Shown here: positions 35,001-42,504 of the stretch, in pieces | Layout of the letters: every line of letters begins with the position of its first letter | Position numbering within the stretch: the stretch's first letter is position 1 | Source: Caldifarciminota bacterium UBA5631 | GTDB taxonomy: Bacteria > Hydrothermota > Hydrothermia > UBA1063 | DNA length: 64,000 nucleotides | Assembly (NCBI GenBank): GCA_002421425.1 | Contig: DIJZ01000024.1 | Location: 8,634-72,633, forward strand | Reading direction: 5' to 3' | Program-made: the position numbers and the translations under genes | Notes under the pieces: generated by a model | Databases searched by the model: none | Told to the model about the DNA's origin: nothing | The model's input: the letters and a program-made list of their open reading frames with translations, nothing else

Positions 35001-35427
35001 CTATCCTCTGCGCGACATTTACAGTATCACCAAGCACCGTAGGCTTTTCTCCTGCGATTGAAGACCACAAAACTTCACCCGTATTTATCCCAATTCTCAT
35101 TTTTATATCTACGCCTCTTTTTGCGTTCACTTCCTCTAGGTATTTCTGCATCGCCATAGCAGTGGCTATAGCTCTTCGCGGGTCATCACCGTGGGCAACA
35201 GGTGCCCCGAACACGGCCATCACAGCGTCACCGATGAATTTGTCCAGGTACCCTCCATTTTTCTCGATAATTTCCTTAAATTCTTTAAAAATCTCGTCAA
35301 TCAGTTCCTGCAGGTCTTCTGGATCCAGGAATTCGGAGAGGCTTGTAAAACCCTTAATGTCCCCAAAGATCACCGTAACGCTTCTTCGTTCAGGCTTAAC
35401 CTGCTTGCTTGAATACATAGATGCCAT
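32098..35427 (-). CDS. Class III adenylate cyclase with STAND-type ATPase and TPR repeats
   Basis: A 1109-residue signalling protein. Residues 14-190 are a class III cyclase with both metal Asp (D23 in GDIKGFT, D67 in FIGDAV), the ATP-selecting Lys63, and LGDTVNVAQRIE with the Asn/Arg pair, so activity is likely. Residues about 210-480 are an AAA/STAND-type ATPase with intact Walker A (GDAGIGKTR) and Walker B (VVVFLDDAQ). Residues about 590-1000 are TPR repeats. ATG 35427 lacks a Shine-Dalgarno; ATG 35418 is an alternative. It is divergent from the TauE-like gene. The matching protein at 36703 has a GGDEF head. Confidence 0.9.
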   Translation of the reverse strand: MASMYSSKQVKPERRSVTVIFGDIKGFTSLSEFLDPEDLQELIDEIFKEFKEIIEKNGGYLDKFIGDAVMAVFGAPVAHGDDPRRAIATAMAMQKYLEEVNAKRGVDIKMRIGINTGEVLWSSIAGEKPTVLGDTVNVAQRIEELAEPGKIYVTEAMVNLTFQFFFFREFGQVKVKGREEPIRVFEVLGEKPVESEFSIRGRFKTPFSGRKEELESVSRWLRGAFKNSGIYFVNIYGDAGIGKTRFCAELRNNIATELENVKQTYLRCDPIKQTPLYGFRKVVEDIFTIVTEGVLDSESISRYLESMHNFSKNDADLLSSRILSVLSGEVRFSPEILKDVEAQMSWIVEVLLKDLQRVVVFLDDAQFLDRESRKFFLGFREKIQSGSMIFVFVSRESMEAIPFDYLIELTGMGEGFVRDVCRTILQMAQEDVSQEFVETLLSKTRGNPYFIEELVFFLRVKDLLQYGPLRLKAEEFHLPETISGLLVESIDSLPEREKDVLKAASVIGKHFWKGILVKILDRSVEEDLNILEKEGFIISQGSTFIEGDFEYIFKNELLKDAVYSLLTRRERERLHGLVAHELERVKTKDEHLLYLVGFHFENSGDEEKALEYYEKAGDLAFSKGFYGYALRAYRNLGMNEEVAYKIAQCLEGLGEYDSALEILYANMDGLQENSAIKLKYEILVSSIYEKQSRFEEAFKYLEEPAKSADPELQAYAGYKKAWVYWRLGDYKNALHFAQLSIKAIEKAGLSSRESLKTLGADFNLLGNIEQINGNFSSALAYYEKAMSIFEELGELISRAKILINVSQIYLGNWDLDGAEESLNQALAIVKKSGSRFLLAVVLNNLGRVFVNRRKINEARQHYEEAMRIFKDLKSPDYYSEARINLAGINLELHEFDKAESLLDEVMLSASELAPSRLGIAYLLRGIIAYKRMEFDQAIDMLTRAEEIFLKLNNPGRVLQARVYIAVVRGLKGDCQITEKIIKEVKEYSSSEQGLRYVESLINAGMLEYLCNGKVSFLEPNNLMQWLDLIRNASLEIRLSWLTLFALQGGERSSELHSLLHEENLKLICSIDVFPKIPDAKARGYLFGMLREQGAHLLLGVLRVVNKNLD

Positions 35428-35436
35428 TATTATATA
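35409..35436 (+). promoter_or_regulatory. Promoter of the TauE/SafE-like gene
   Basis: TTGAAT (35409-35414), a 16-nt spacer and TATATA (35431-35436), then 5 nt to ATG 35442. It overlaps the first codons of the divergent cyclase gene. Confidence 0.5.
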
Positions 35437-35441
35437 GGATT

Positions 35442-35801
35442 ATGTGGGTTTTGTGGGGTGTAATCACAGGTTTAATTGCGGGCATTGTGAGTGGATTTTT
35501 TGGCGTCGGTGGTGCCACTGTAATCACTCCCATTCTGATTTATTTTTTTAAGATGTCGCAACACAAAGCCCAAGGAACTTCTCTTGCTGCTTTGCTGCTC
35601 CCTGTAGGCCTGCTCGCCTTTCTTCAATATTACAAAGCAGGAAACGCCGACATCAAACTCGGTCTATCCATCGCCGTTGGAGTCTTTATGGGTGGGCTTC
35701 TGGGGGGGTCCCTGGCTCAGAAAATAAACCCTGTTGACCTCAGAAAAGCTTTTGCAATTTTCCTAATACTTGTAGGAATTCAGTTGTTCTTCAAAAAATA
35801 G
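35442..35801 (+). CDS. Half-size TauE/SafE-family membrane protein
   Basis: A 119-residue membrane protein with about four helices and the TauE/SafE signature GFFGVGGATVITPIL followed by G-T-S-L-A. Full-length family members (about 250 residues) are two such halves, so this one probably dimerises. The family exports sulfite, sulfonates or related anions; the substrate here is unknown. ATG 35442 is preferred over 35421 because a promoter (ending 35436) sits between them. Its last 11 nt overlap the convergent PAP2 gene. Confidence 0.8.
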   Translation: MWVLWGVITGLIAGIVSGFFGVGGATVITPILIYFFKMSQHKAQGTSLAALLLPVGLLAFLQYYKAGNADIKLGLSIAVGVFMGGLLGGSLAQKINPVDLRKAFAIFLILVGIQLFFKK

Positions 35802-36333
35802 GACTGACTTCAAATTTGTTCCGTATCTTGTAGAAAATCTTCCCACTTGCGTATCCAAGTATTGCACCACATAAAACATCGGTGGGCCAATGTCTCCTCA
35901 AGTAAACCCTTGAAAGGGAAACCCCGCCTGCCCATAGGTACAGGGGTACGCTGTATTTGGGGTGCAGCGAGCTGAAGTAGGAAGCCACATAAAAAGCCGC
36001 AGTTGCATGCCCTGAGGGAAAAGAGGAATTGCTCCTTGAAGTGAAATTATCAGGTCTCTCCCTGTTTGTGATATATTTTAGAGACTGAACGATAAGGGAA
36101 GTGGCGCCAAATCCTACAGCATAAGATCTCATTGACTTCATATCCATTGGTTCGTCAAAAGACCAGTACACGAGGGAACAAAAGAGCACGACTTCACCCT
36201 CGCCGCTTTTCGTCAGAGATTTAAATACTGCATCAGAAAATGGAGAATTAAGCCCCACTGATATTCTTTCAAGACCGATGGAATCAGCCCTGGCGAAGGA
36301 GAATAGAAGCAAAAACTCCATAAGAATCTTCAT
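35791..36333 (-). CDS. PAP2-family membrane phosphatase
   Basis: A 180-residue phosphatidic-acid-phosphatase-type protein with a signal-like N-terminus and several membrane helices. The three phosphatase motifs are present: KYITNRERP, FPSGH and SRVYLRRHWPTDV, with the catalytic His residues. Likely substrates are lipid phosphates such as undecaprenyl pyrophosphate. ATG 36333 overlaps the stop of the DUF167 gene as ATGA. Confidence 0.87.
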   Translation of the reverse strand: MKILMEFLLLFSFARADSIGLERISVGLNSPFSDAVFKSLTKSGEGEVVLFCSLVYWSFDEPMDMKSMRSYAVGFGATSLIVQSLKYITNRERPDNFTSRSNSSFPSGHATAAFYVASYFSSLHPKYSVPLYLWAGGVSLSRVYLRRHWPTDVLCGAILGYASGKIFYKIRNKFEVSPIF

Positions 36334-36593
36334 AAACTAAGCCTCCTTTTTAGCTCTTCATGCGAAATATCTTCAAGTATTTCTAAAATTTTCCTCCTGG
36401 ACCTCAGACCCGAGACTATTCTTATATTTTCTCTTCTAACTCCTATTTTCTTTGCAATAAAATCTAAGAGGCCGTTGTTGGCTTTCCCCTGAATCGGCGG
36501 TTCTTTTACCATAACCGTAATCTTTGAACCCTTGAATTGCATACCATATCTTTTTGAAGAGGGGATCACCTCAACCTCCAGACTAACTCCCAT
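36330..36593 (-). CDS. YggU/DUF167-family protein
   Basis: An 87-residue protein of the DUF167/YggU family, recognised by PSSKRYG, KEPPIQGKANNGLLDFIAK and the SGLRSRRKILEI end. The biochemical role is not known. It heads a two-gene unit with the PAP2 phosphatase. No Shine-Dalgarno; TATAAT ends 6 nt before the ATG. Confidence 0.88.
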   Translation of the reverse strand: MGVSLEVEVIPSSKRYGMQFKGSKITVMVKEPPIQGKANNGLLDFIAKKIGVRRENIRIVSGLRSRRKILEILEDISHEELKRRLSL

Positions 36594-36599
36594 TTTAGT

Positions 36600-36605
36600 A
36601 TTATA
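36600..36605 (-). promoter_or_regulatory. -10 box giving a leaderless YggU transcript
   Basis: TATAAT on the minus strand followed by 6 nt and ATG 36593. No convincing -35 at 17 nt. Confidence 0.5.
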
Positions 36606-36664
36606 ATGTAAAAAATTCGAATTCGGGCTTTAAATCAAATGAATTTCCGGTCGATTTTTAATAC

Positions 36665-36693
36665 TTGCTTTTGAACCATTTTTCATTTAAAAT
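36665..36693 (+). promoter_or_regulatory. Promoter of the GGDEF-ATPase-TPR gene
   Basis: TTGCTT (36665-36670), a 17-nt spacer and TAAAAT (36688-36693), with the ATG 9 nt further on. The predicted leader is about 2-3 nt and there is no Shine-Dalgarno. Confidence 0.55.
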
Positions 36694-36702
36694 ATTTTTA
36701 AT

Positions 36703-39700
36703 ATGGAAGAACTGTTTTTGGTAGACCCCTTAACTCAGCTGTACCATCACAATTATTTCATCGTAAGAATTGGGGAAGAAGTTGCGAGAGCCAAAAGAAA
36801 AGGTACTCCACTTTGTCTGCTTTTCATAGATTTGGACTTCTTCAAGATGATCAACGATAACTTTGGCCACCCTGTAGGGGATGAGGTCTTGAAGCAGTTC
36901 GCAATTTCTCTGAAAAATGCTGTGAGAGAATCTGACCTGATCTTTCGCTATGGAGGAGATGAATTCACCATAATTCTTCCGGAGACTTCTAAGGACGATG
37001 CAATAAAAATTGCCCAGAGGATCAAGGAGACCCTTGAGGATCAGGGATACGGCCCTTCAAAGAATCTGAAACTGTCTTTAAGTATCGGGATTTCACAATT
37101 TCCCCTTGATGGAGTAAATGCCGATGAGATCCTTCAAAAAGCAGATGAAAGAACGTTGAGCAGCAAAAAAACAGGAAGAGGAAAGATAGTATATACCAGC
37201 GATATAAGAGAAGAAACGCTCAATATATCCCTTTCCGCTGCCCGCATTATTGGGAGGGAAAAGGAAATTAGCAGCTTTACGCAGCTTCTCACAGAGTTCA
37301 AGAACACTTCAAAAAGATTTATTGCCCTCCTGAAAGGCGTAAGGGGCGTGGGGTTAACCAGGCTCCTCGAAGAAATTTCGAAAGTTGCCGATATTCTTGG
37401 CATAAGGACATTACATGTAACCGTCAAGGAGAAGGATGTAAAAGAGCCTTTCCCGCTCTTGAAAGCAATGCTTCGCGAGCTTATACGCGACGAACACCAG
37501 CTGGTCCTGGATGAGGCGCAGAAGAATATTGTTGCATACTTGATCCCAGAGGCTTTCCCTGGGGAATCCCTTAGAACTATCACCATAAGTGAACACAAAG
37601 TAATCCCTGTAGTTTTAGATTTACTCTGCGCAAAGAAGGCAGAAGATAAGTTACTCTTAAACATCGACAATGGGCAGAATATTACAAAGAGATGTATCCT
37701 CCAGCTAATTCATATCCTGAAAGAAGAAAGCGCGAGAGACATATCTCTCATTATTGCGAAGACGAGCAGAAATATGTTTGAAGAAGAACTGAAAACCCTT
37801 TATGGTGACCTCTACAATTTCGAGATCCTGCCACTAAAACGCGAAGAGATAAAGACAATCCTGTGGCAAATCCTGAGATTCGAGCCTGAAGATGAATTCC
37901 TTGATTGGATAATGGCAAAAACTGGGGGAAGGCCACTCTATGTCGATAGAGTCCTGAATACCCTGTTACTTTCCAAGAAACTGTTCCCGGGAGAGACGCA
38001 CTGGATACTTAGTGAGTCATATTACTCAGGTGTTGAGGACATTTCGCTACCTCTTGCCGAAGAAATTACAAGCCTTGCACCTCAGGAACGTGAAGTCCTT
38101 GAGTTCTGTGCAGTTTACAACCTCGACTTTTCCACCTCTGTGATAGCAGCCCTTACAGAATTAACCATTACACAGGTTCTGGAGATATTTGATAATCTAA
38201 CAAGAAATGGATACCTCGAAGAAATAATTCCTTACAATTTATATAGATTTGCAAACCCCTTTGTCAGGGAGATCATCTATTCACAAATTCCAAAAGAGAA
38301 GCGTACAAAGATGCACTTCAGAATTGCAAGAATCCTCGACAATAATCCTGATGAAACGGCCAGACTGAACCCACAGATATTATATGAGCACTATATTCAG
38401 GGCGGTATGGAGAGTAAAGCAATCCCGTATATGGAGCTCATGGTAAAGAATGCCATTAAGAAGAGGGAATTCAAGAAAGCAATTCGTCTGATTCAAAGAA
38501 TATTCGAAATTGCCGAATATAAACTCCAGATTTCAGAAAAAATAAGATTGTTGAGGGAATTGGCTGTTTGTTTAAGAAACGAAGGTGAAATAGAAGATAG
38601 TATTACAAAATTGAAGATGGCTCTGGAACTAGCAGAAAAATATAACGAAAAATATGAAGAAGCTCTGGTAAGGCTTGAGATTGCATGGATTCAGCATGAG
38701 AAGTACGAATCTAAAGAGCTTTTTATTAACATAGAAGAAATTCAGCAAATAGCGAATCAGATAAAGGACAAAGAAATTCTCGCAAGAGCCTTAATTTACA
38801 AAGCATTATATTATATAGACTTTGAAAACAATAAGACAAAAGCAGTACTCACCCTTGATGAAGTACTAAACCTCGTAAAAGAGGAAGAGAATCACGAGAT
38901 TCTTGCACAGGTGTATGGAAATCTCGGGAAATGCTATTCACAGCTGAAACAGAACAATAAAGCAAAGGAGAGCTTTGAAATCGCGCTTTATCATGCAAGA
39001 TTGTGCGAAAATCCGGATTACCTTGCGTCAATAATGCTGAACTATGGAACTACGCAGTATATTATGCAAGATGTCGAAAGCAGCCGGAAAACCTTCGAAA
39101 AAACTCTCGAATTAATAAGAAGGGAAAATATCAGGCATCTTATGCCTCATCTTTATTCGAACCTCGCAATGATTTACGTCAACTATGGTGAATATCCAAT
39201 ATCCATAAACTATCTGGAACAGGCTTTGGATTATGCAAAGGATATGAATCTTGAAGCAGAGGCGCTCACATATTCAGCATACCTTTATGGAGTGAGGGCG
39301 TATCTGGGTGATCACCAATACTATGAGTCCAAACTTCGTGAGGTTGCGGAAACCGCAAAATACAAGAACTATATGCAAGCATGGGAACGTGCAAATATGT
39401 ATCTCGTTCACATTTATTCCTTCCTCGGCGACTTCACCAATCTTGGGAAGGTAATTAAGAACATCGAGAGCTTCAGGAACCCGAGATCGAAAATGCTCGC
39501 AGAAATTGCTGTTTTGGAAAACCTCGTTGTTTTCTTAAAGGATCCTCGTAAAATAAGAGAACCTTTAATTAATAGAAGAAGGGAAGCCATTGAAAAGGGA
39601 GACTTCACCAGTGAAATTGGGTGCAGTGTAGCCTCCTATCTCTATTATTTGCTTACTGGAGATCCAATAGAAATCAACCTCGAAAAGGTACTGGAATCCT

Positions 39701-40059
39701 CAAAAGCCGCAAAAGTGACAAAGTGTTACATTGATGCGATTCTTTACGAGCTAGTTTTAGGTAACGCCAGTCGAAAGTACCTTGAAGAGGCAAAATCCCT
39801 TGAAAGTCACTTCAATCTTAAACAAAAACTACTTTTTGATATTGCCAGTCTGAGGGTGGAGCTGGTAAGTGGCGAAGTAGAAAATCCTGTAGAAAAGCTT
39901 GATGAGCTTGAGAAAAAACTGAAAGAAGTAAAAGCCAGATTATTGATGAATTTTCTTTACAGAGTTGCCATCAAATACTTCAGCGATATTGATGCTTCTC
40001 TGGCCTCATCCTTCAGTGAAAAATTGCAACCACTACTTACGAATCAGATGGCCCCGTAA
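36703..40059 (+). CDS. GGDEF diguanylate cyclase with STAND-like ATPase and TPR repeats
   Basis: An 1118-residue protein. Residues 1-165 are a GGDEF domain with an intact GGDEF (84-88) and the inhibitory I-site RESD (75-78) five residues before it, so c-di-GMP synthesis with product control is likely. Residues about 180-480 resemble a STAND ATPase, but the Walker A reads GVRGVGLT, without the Lys, and the Walker B is weak (LLLNIDNGQ). ATP hydrolysis there is doubtful. From about 560 to the end are TPR-like helical repeats. It is similar in length and layout to the cyclase protein at 32098-35427. Its last 23 nt overlap the convergent rseC-like gene. Confidence 0.9.
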   Translation: MEELFLVDPLTQLYHHNYFIVRIGEEVARAKRKGTPLCLLFIDLDFFKMINDNFGHPVGDEVLKQFAISLKNAVRESDLIFRYGGDEFTIILPETSKDDAIKIAQRIKETLEDQGYGPSKNLKLSLSIGISQFPLDGVNADEILQKADERTLSSKKTGRGKIVYTSDIREETLNISLSAARIIGREKEISSFTQLLTEFKNTSKRFIALLKGVRGVGLTRLLEEISKVADILGIRTLHVTVKEKDVKEPFPLLKAMLRELIRDEHQLVLDEAQKNIVAYLIPEAFPGESLRTITISEHKVIPVVLDLLCAKKAEDKLLLNIDNGQNITKRCILQLIHILKEESARDISLIIAKTSRNMFEEELKTLYGDLYNFEILPLKREEIKTILWQILRFEPEDEFLDWIMAKTGGRPLYVDRVLNTLLLSKKLFPGETHWILSESYYSGVEDISLPLAEEITSLAPQEREVLEFCAVYNLDFSTSVIAALTELTITQVLEIFDNLTRNGYLEEIIPYNLYRFANPFVREIIYSQIPKEKRTKMHFRIARILDNNPDETARLNPQILYEHYIQGGMESKAIPYMELMVKNAIKKREFKKAIRLIQRIFEIAEYKLQISEKIRLLRELAVCLRNEGEIEDSITKLKMALELAEKYNEKYEEALVRLEIAWIQHEKYESKELFINIEEIQQIANQIKDKEILARALIYKALYYIDFENNKTKAVLTLDEVLNLVKEEENHEILAQVYGNLGKCYSQLKQNNKAKESFEIALYHARLCENPDYLASIMLNYGTTQYIMQDVESSRKTFEKTLELIRRENIRHLMPHLYSNLAMIYVNYGEYPISINYLEQALDYAKDMNLEAEALTYSAYLYGVRAYLGDHQYYESKLREVAETAKYKNYMQAWERANMYLVHIYSFLGDFTNLGKVIKNIESFRNPRSKMLAEIAVLENLVVFLKDPRKIREPLINRRREAIEKGDFTSEIGCSVASYLYYLLTGDPIEINLEKVLESSKAAKVTKCYIDAILYELVLGNASRKYLEEAKSLESHFNLKQKLLFDIASLRVELVSGEVENPVEKLDELEKKLKEVKARLLMNFLYRVAIKYFSDIDASLASSFSEKLQPLLTNQMAP

Positions 40060-40462
40060 GTTTAGCCTCGAATCGAAACAGTAAATTCCTTAATCTCGCA
40101 TCGAAAAGTCTCAGCACAAGGAAGTACACAGCCATTAGTATAAACCCTGAAATAGCACTAAAAACTTCTTTGAATCCAAGCCATTGACCAGTATAGTAAC
40201 CTGCAACAAAGGCAAAAATTGGAAAAATAAAAATTAGTGCCGCTGCAATTAGAATTCCTATTGTGTTTTCTTCAACGATAACAATATCTGCAGTCTTCAA
40301 GTCGCGACCTCTAACTTCGATTACGTCCTCACTTTCCGTCTTACGCCCAAGGCTACAGAATTTCGCGAGAGTACAGGACGAGCAGGAACTGTCCTTAAAG
40401 ACCTTAACCTGATATTTCCCACTTGAAAGTTCTGACAATACAATTCCTTTGATTTCCGCCAT
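40037..40462 (-). CDS. rseC: RseC/SoxR-reducing-system family membrane protein
   Basis: A 141-residue protein with a cysteine cluster (SSCSSCTLAKFC) near the N-terminus and two membrane helices (about 67-90 and 97-118). This matches RseC/MucC, often found as the last gene of rnf operons, as here. The role may be redox assembly or reduction of SoxR-like proteins. ATG 40462 follows directly after the rnfB stop. Confidence 0.85.
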   Translation of the reverse strand: MAEIKGIVLSELSSGKYQVKVFKDSSCSSCTLAKFCSLGRKTESEDVIEVRGRDLKTADIVIVEENTIGILIAAALIFIFPIFAFVAGYYTGQWLGFKEVFSAISGFILMAVYFLVLRLFDARLRNLLFRFEAKLTGPSDS

Positions 40463-41290
40463 CTATAATGTCTTAACCTCCGCAAACTTACTGTCCAGCG
40501 CAATAGCACCCGTTGGACAAACTCCAATCACCTTTTCAGCCACTTCATCGACTTTATGTGAATCGATTATATACGCAAGATTGTTTTCAAGCTTCATCGA
40601 TCCTTCGGGTGCTTGCTTTACACAAAGGCCACAACCAATGCAGGCAACCTTACAGTAGCTCTTCGCCACAGGGCCTCTATCCAGGCTCTTGCAGAACACA
40701 AAGACCTTTCGGTCCTGAGGCACGAGTTCAATAATTTCCCTCGGGCATGCCTCCACACACTTTCCGCAAGCAGTGCACTTCTCTTCAATAATGTGAGGCA
40801 ATCCATCATCACCAAGATACATAGCACCAAATTTGCATGCTTTTACACAGTCACCAAAACCGAGGCATCCGTATATGCAGCCCTTATCACCTTTTATCGT
40901 CATATCTGCAACTCTGCACGAGTTTATTCCGTTGTACTCAGCTCTCCTAATTGCATTCTCAAGAGACCCATTGCACATCAGCTTTGCAACTCTCTTTTCA
41001 ACACTCACTGCATCAAGACCGAGGATATGGGCAACTTTATTGGCAACATCCTGACCGCCAGGTGCACACTTCCCGGGATTTTTTTCCTGGCCACTGGCAA
41101 GAGCTTCTGCATACCCTGCGCATCCTGCATACCCGCAAGCACCACAGTTTGCACCAGGAAGTGCATCAAGAAGTATTTCAACTCGAGGGTCTTCGTGAAC
41201 TGAAAGTTTTTTGTATGAAATCACAAGGAACAATCCGAAAAAAAGACCGAGACCAAGGGTAAGCAAAAGGCTTATAAGAATAATGTTCAT
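40463..41290 (-). CDS. rnfB: Rnf complex subunit B, Fe-S electron-transfer subunit
   Basis: A 275-residue Rnf subunit that takes electrons from reduced ferredoxin. One N-terminal membrane helix is followed by the NCGACGYAGC Fe-S domain. Further cysteine groups follow: CIYGCLGFGDCVKAC, CTACGKCVEACP, CIGCGLC and a final CP. The extra clusters are like those of anaerobe-type RnfB, longer than the approximately 190-residue E. coli form. It precedes rseC on the minus strand. Confidence 0.95.
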   Translation of the reverse strand: MNIILISLLLTLGLGLFFGLFLVISYKKLSVHEDPRVEILLDALPGANCGACGYAGCAGYAEALASGQEKNPGKCAPGGQDVANKVAHILGLDAVSVEKRVAKLMCNGSLENAIRRAEYNGINSCRVADMTIKGDKGCIYGCLGFGDCVKACKFGAMYLGDDGLPHIIEEKCTACGKCVEACPREIIELVPQDRKVFVFCKSLDRGPVAKSYCKVACIGCGLCVKQAPEGSMKLENNLAYIIDSHKVDEVAEKVIGVCPTGAIALDSKFAEVKTL

Positions 41291-41301
41291 TTCTTGCCTC
41301 C

Positions 41302-41886
41302 TTACTGTAATGTAATAATTCCAGAAAACCCCATAAACGCAAAAGCCATTAATCCTGCAATGAGGAGGGTTATTGGCGCACCCTTTAGGGCTTTTGGAAC
41401 ATCCCGTACTTCCAGTTCTTCTCTAATTCCCGAAATTAACAAAAGGGCTATGGTGAAACCAACACCAGCGCCAAATCCAAAGAACGTGTTCTCTATTAAA
41501 TTGTAATTTCTCATCGCACCAAGGAGAGCCAGACCCAGAACAATACAATTGGTTGTAATGAGCGGCAGAAAAATGCCAAGGGCCTTATAAAGAGAAGGAG
41601 ATGCCTTCTTGATGACCATCTCCACAAACTGCACCAGCACAGCAATAACAAAAATGAAAACAATCATCTGAAGAAAATCCAAATGTAGAGGCCTTAAGAT
41701 AAGATGGTCAACAACATTCGTAATAATTGCCGTCATTGTCATCACAAAAGTTGCTGCAAAACCCATACCTATAGCCGAAGAAACTTTGGCTGACACACCC
41801 AGAAACGGACACAAACCTAAGAAGTATGTGAGAATAAAGTTGTTGGTGATCGCTGCAGCTATAAAGATAATCAATGGTCTTACCAT
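41302..41886 (-). CDS. rnfA: Rnf complex subunit A
   Basis: A 194-residue integral membrane subunit with six helices, homologous to NqrE. It has the family sequences NNFILTYFLGLCPFLGVS and TTNCIVLGLAL with the membrane Fe-S cysteines C27-type and C-in-TTNC. GGAGG precedes ATG 41886. Pairs with RnfE around a membrane Fe-S cluster. Confidence 0.96.
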   Translation of the reverse strand: MVRPLIIFIAAAITNNFILTYFLGLCPFLGVSAKVSSAIGMGFAATFVMTMTAIITNVVDHLILRPLHLDFLQMIVFIFVIAVLVQFVEMVIKKASPSLYKALGIFLPLITTNCIVLGLALLGAMRNYNLIENTFFGFGAGVGFTIALLLISGIREELEVRDVPKALKGAPITLLIAGLMAFAFMGFSGIITLQ

Positions 41887-41898
41887 GGTGTTGCCTCC

Positions 41899-42504
41899 TT
41901 ATTCCTTCCTTGTTATGAAGTTCATAAAGCCTATAAGCATTGCAAGGGTCAAAAATGCTCCGGGAGGAAGAATCATCACCAGGATTGGTTTGAAAGAAGA
42001 ACCAAAAATCCTAAATCCCAGGATACTGCCAAACCCAAGTATTTCTCTGATGATCCCCATAAGCAGTATAGCGATCAAATAACCAGCACTCATGCCTAAT
42101 GCATCCATTATGGAAGGTAATAACTTATTCTTTTTCGTGAAGGCTTCTTGTCTTCCAAGAATTATGCAGTTCACAACAATAAGCGGGATGTAAGGCCCAA
42201 GAGCTTTAGAGATGTCAGGAAACTTGGCCTTCAGGAACAGGTCAGCAATAGTAACAAACGTGGCGATTACAACAATGAAAGCAGGGATTCTCACTTCAGA
42301 AGGTATCAAATCCTTTACAAGTCCAATTACAAAAGAAGAGAAGAAAAGCACAAACAACACTGCAATTCCCATGGAAATGCTGTTTACGACAGTATTCGAG
42401 ACTGCAAGGACTGAGCACAATCCCAGAAGCTGCACCAACACAGGGTTTTCCTTAAAAAACCCCTTGAAAAATTCAAAACCGAGATTTCTGTTATTTGATG
42501 CCAT
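41899..42504 (-). CDS. rnfE: Rnf complex subunit E
   Basis: About 201 residues, six helices, homologous to RnfA and NqrD. Family blocks NPVLVQLLGLCSVLAVS and LIVVNCIILGRQEAF carry the two cysteines of the shared membrane cluster. ATG 42504 has AGGAG upstream and overlaps the end of rnfG by 14 nt, so the longer N-terminus is unlikely. Confidence 0.95.
   Translation of the reverse strand: MASNNRNLGFEFFKGFFKENPVLVQLLGLCSVLAVSNTVVNSISMGIAVLFVLFFSSFVIGLVKDLIPSEVRIPAFIVVIATFVTIADLFLKAKFPDISKALGPYIPLIVVNCIILGRQEAFTKKNKLLPSIMDALGMSAGYLIAILLMGIIREILGFGSILGFRIFGSSFKPILVMILPPGAFLTLAMLIGFMNFITRKE

Noticed and set aside
40513..41262. Several plus-strand frames opposite rnfB
   Set aside because: They are antisense shadows of a well-conserved gene with no starts or motifs of their own.
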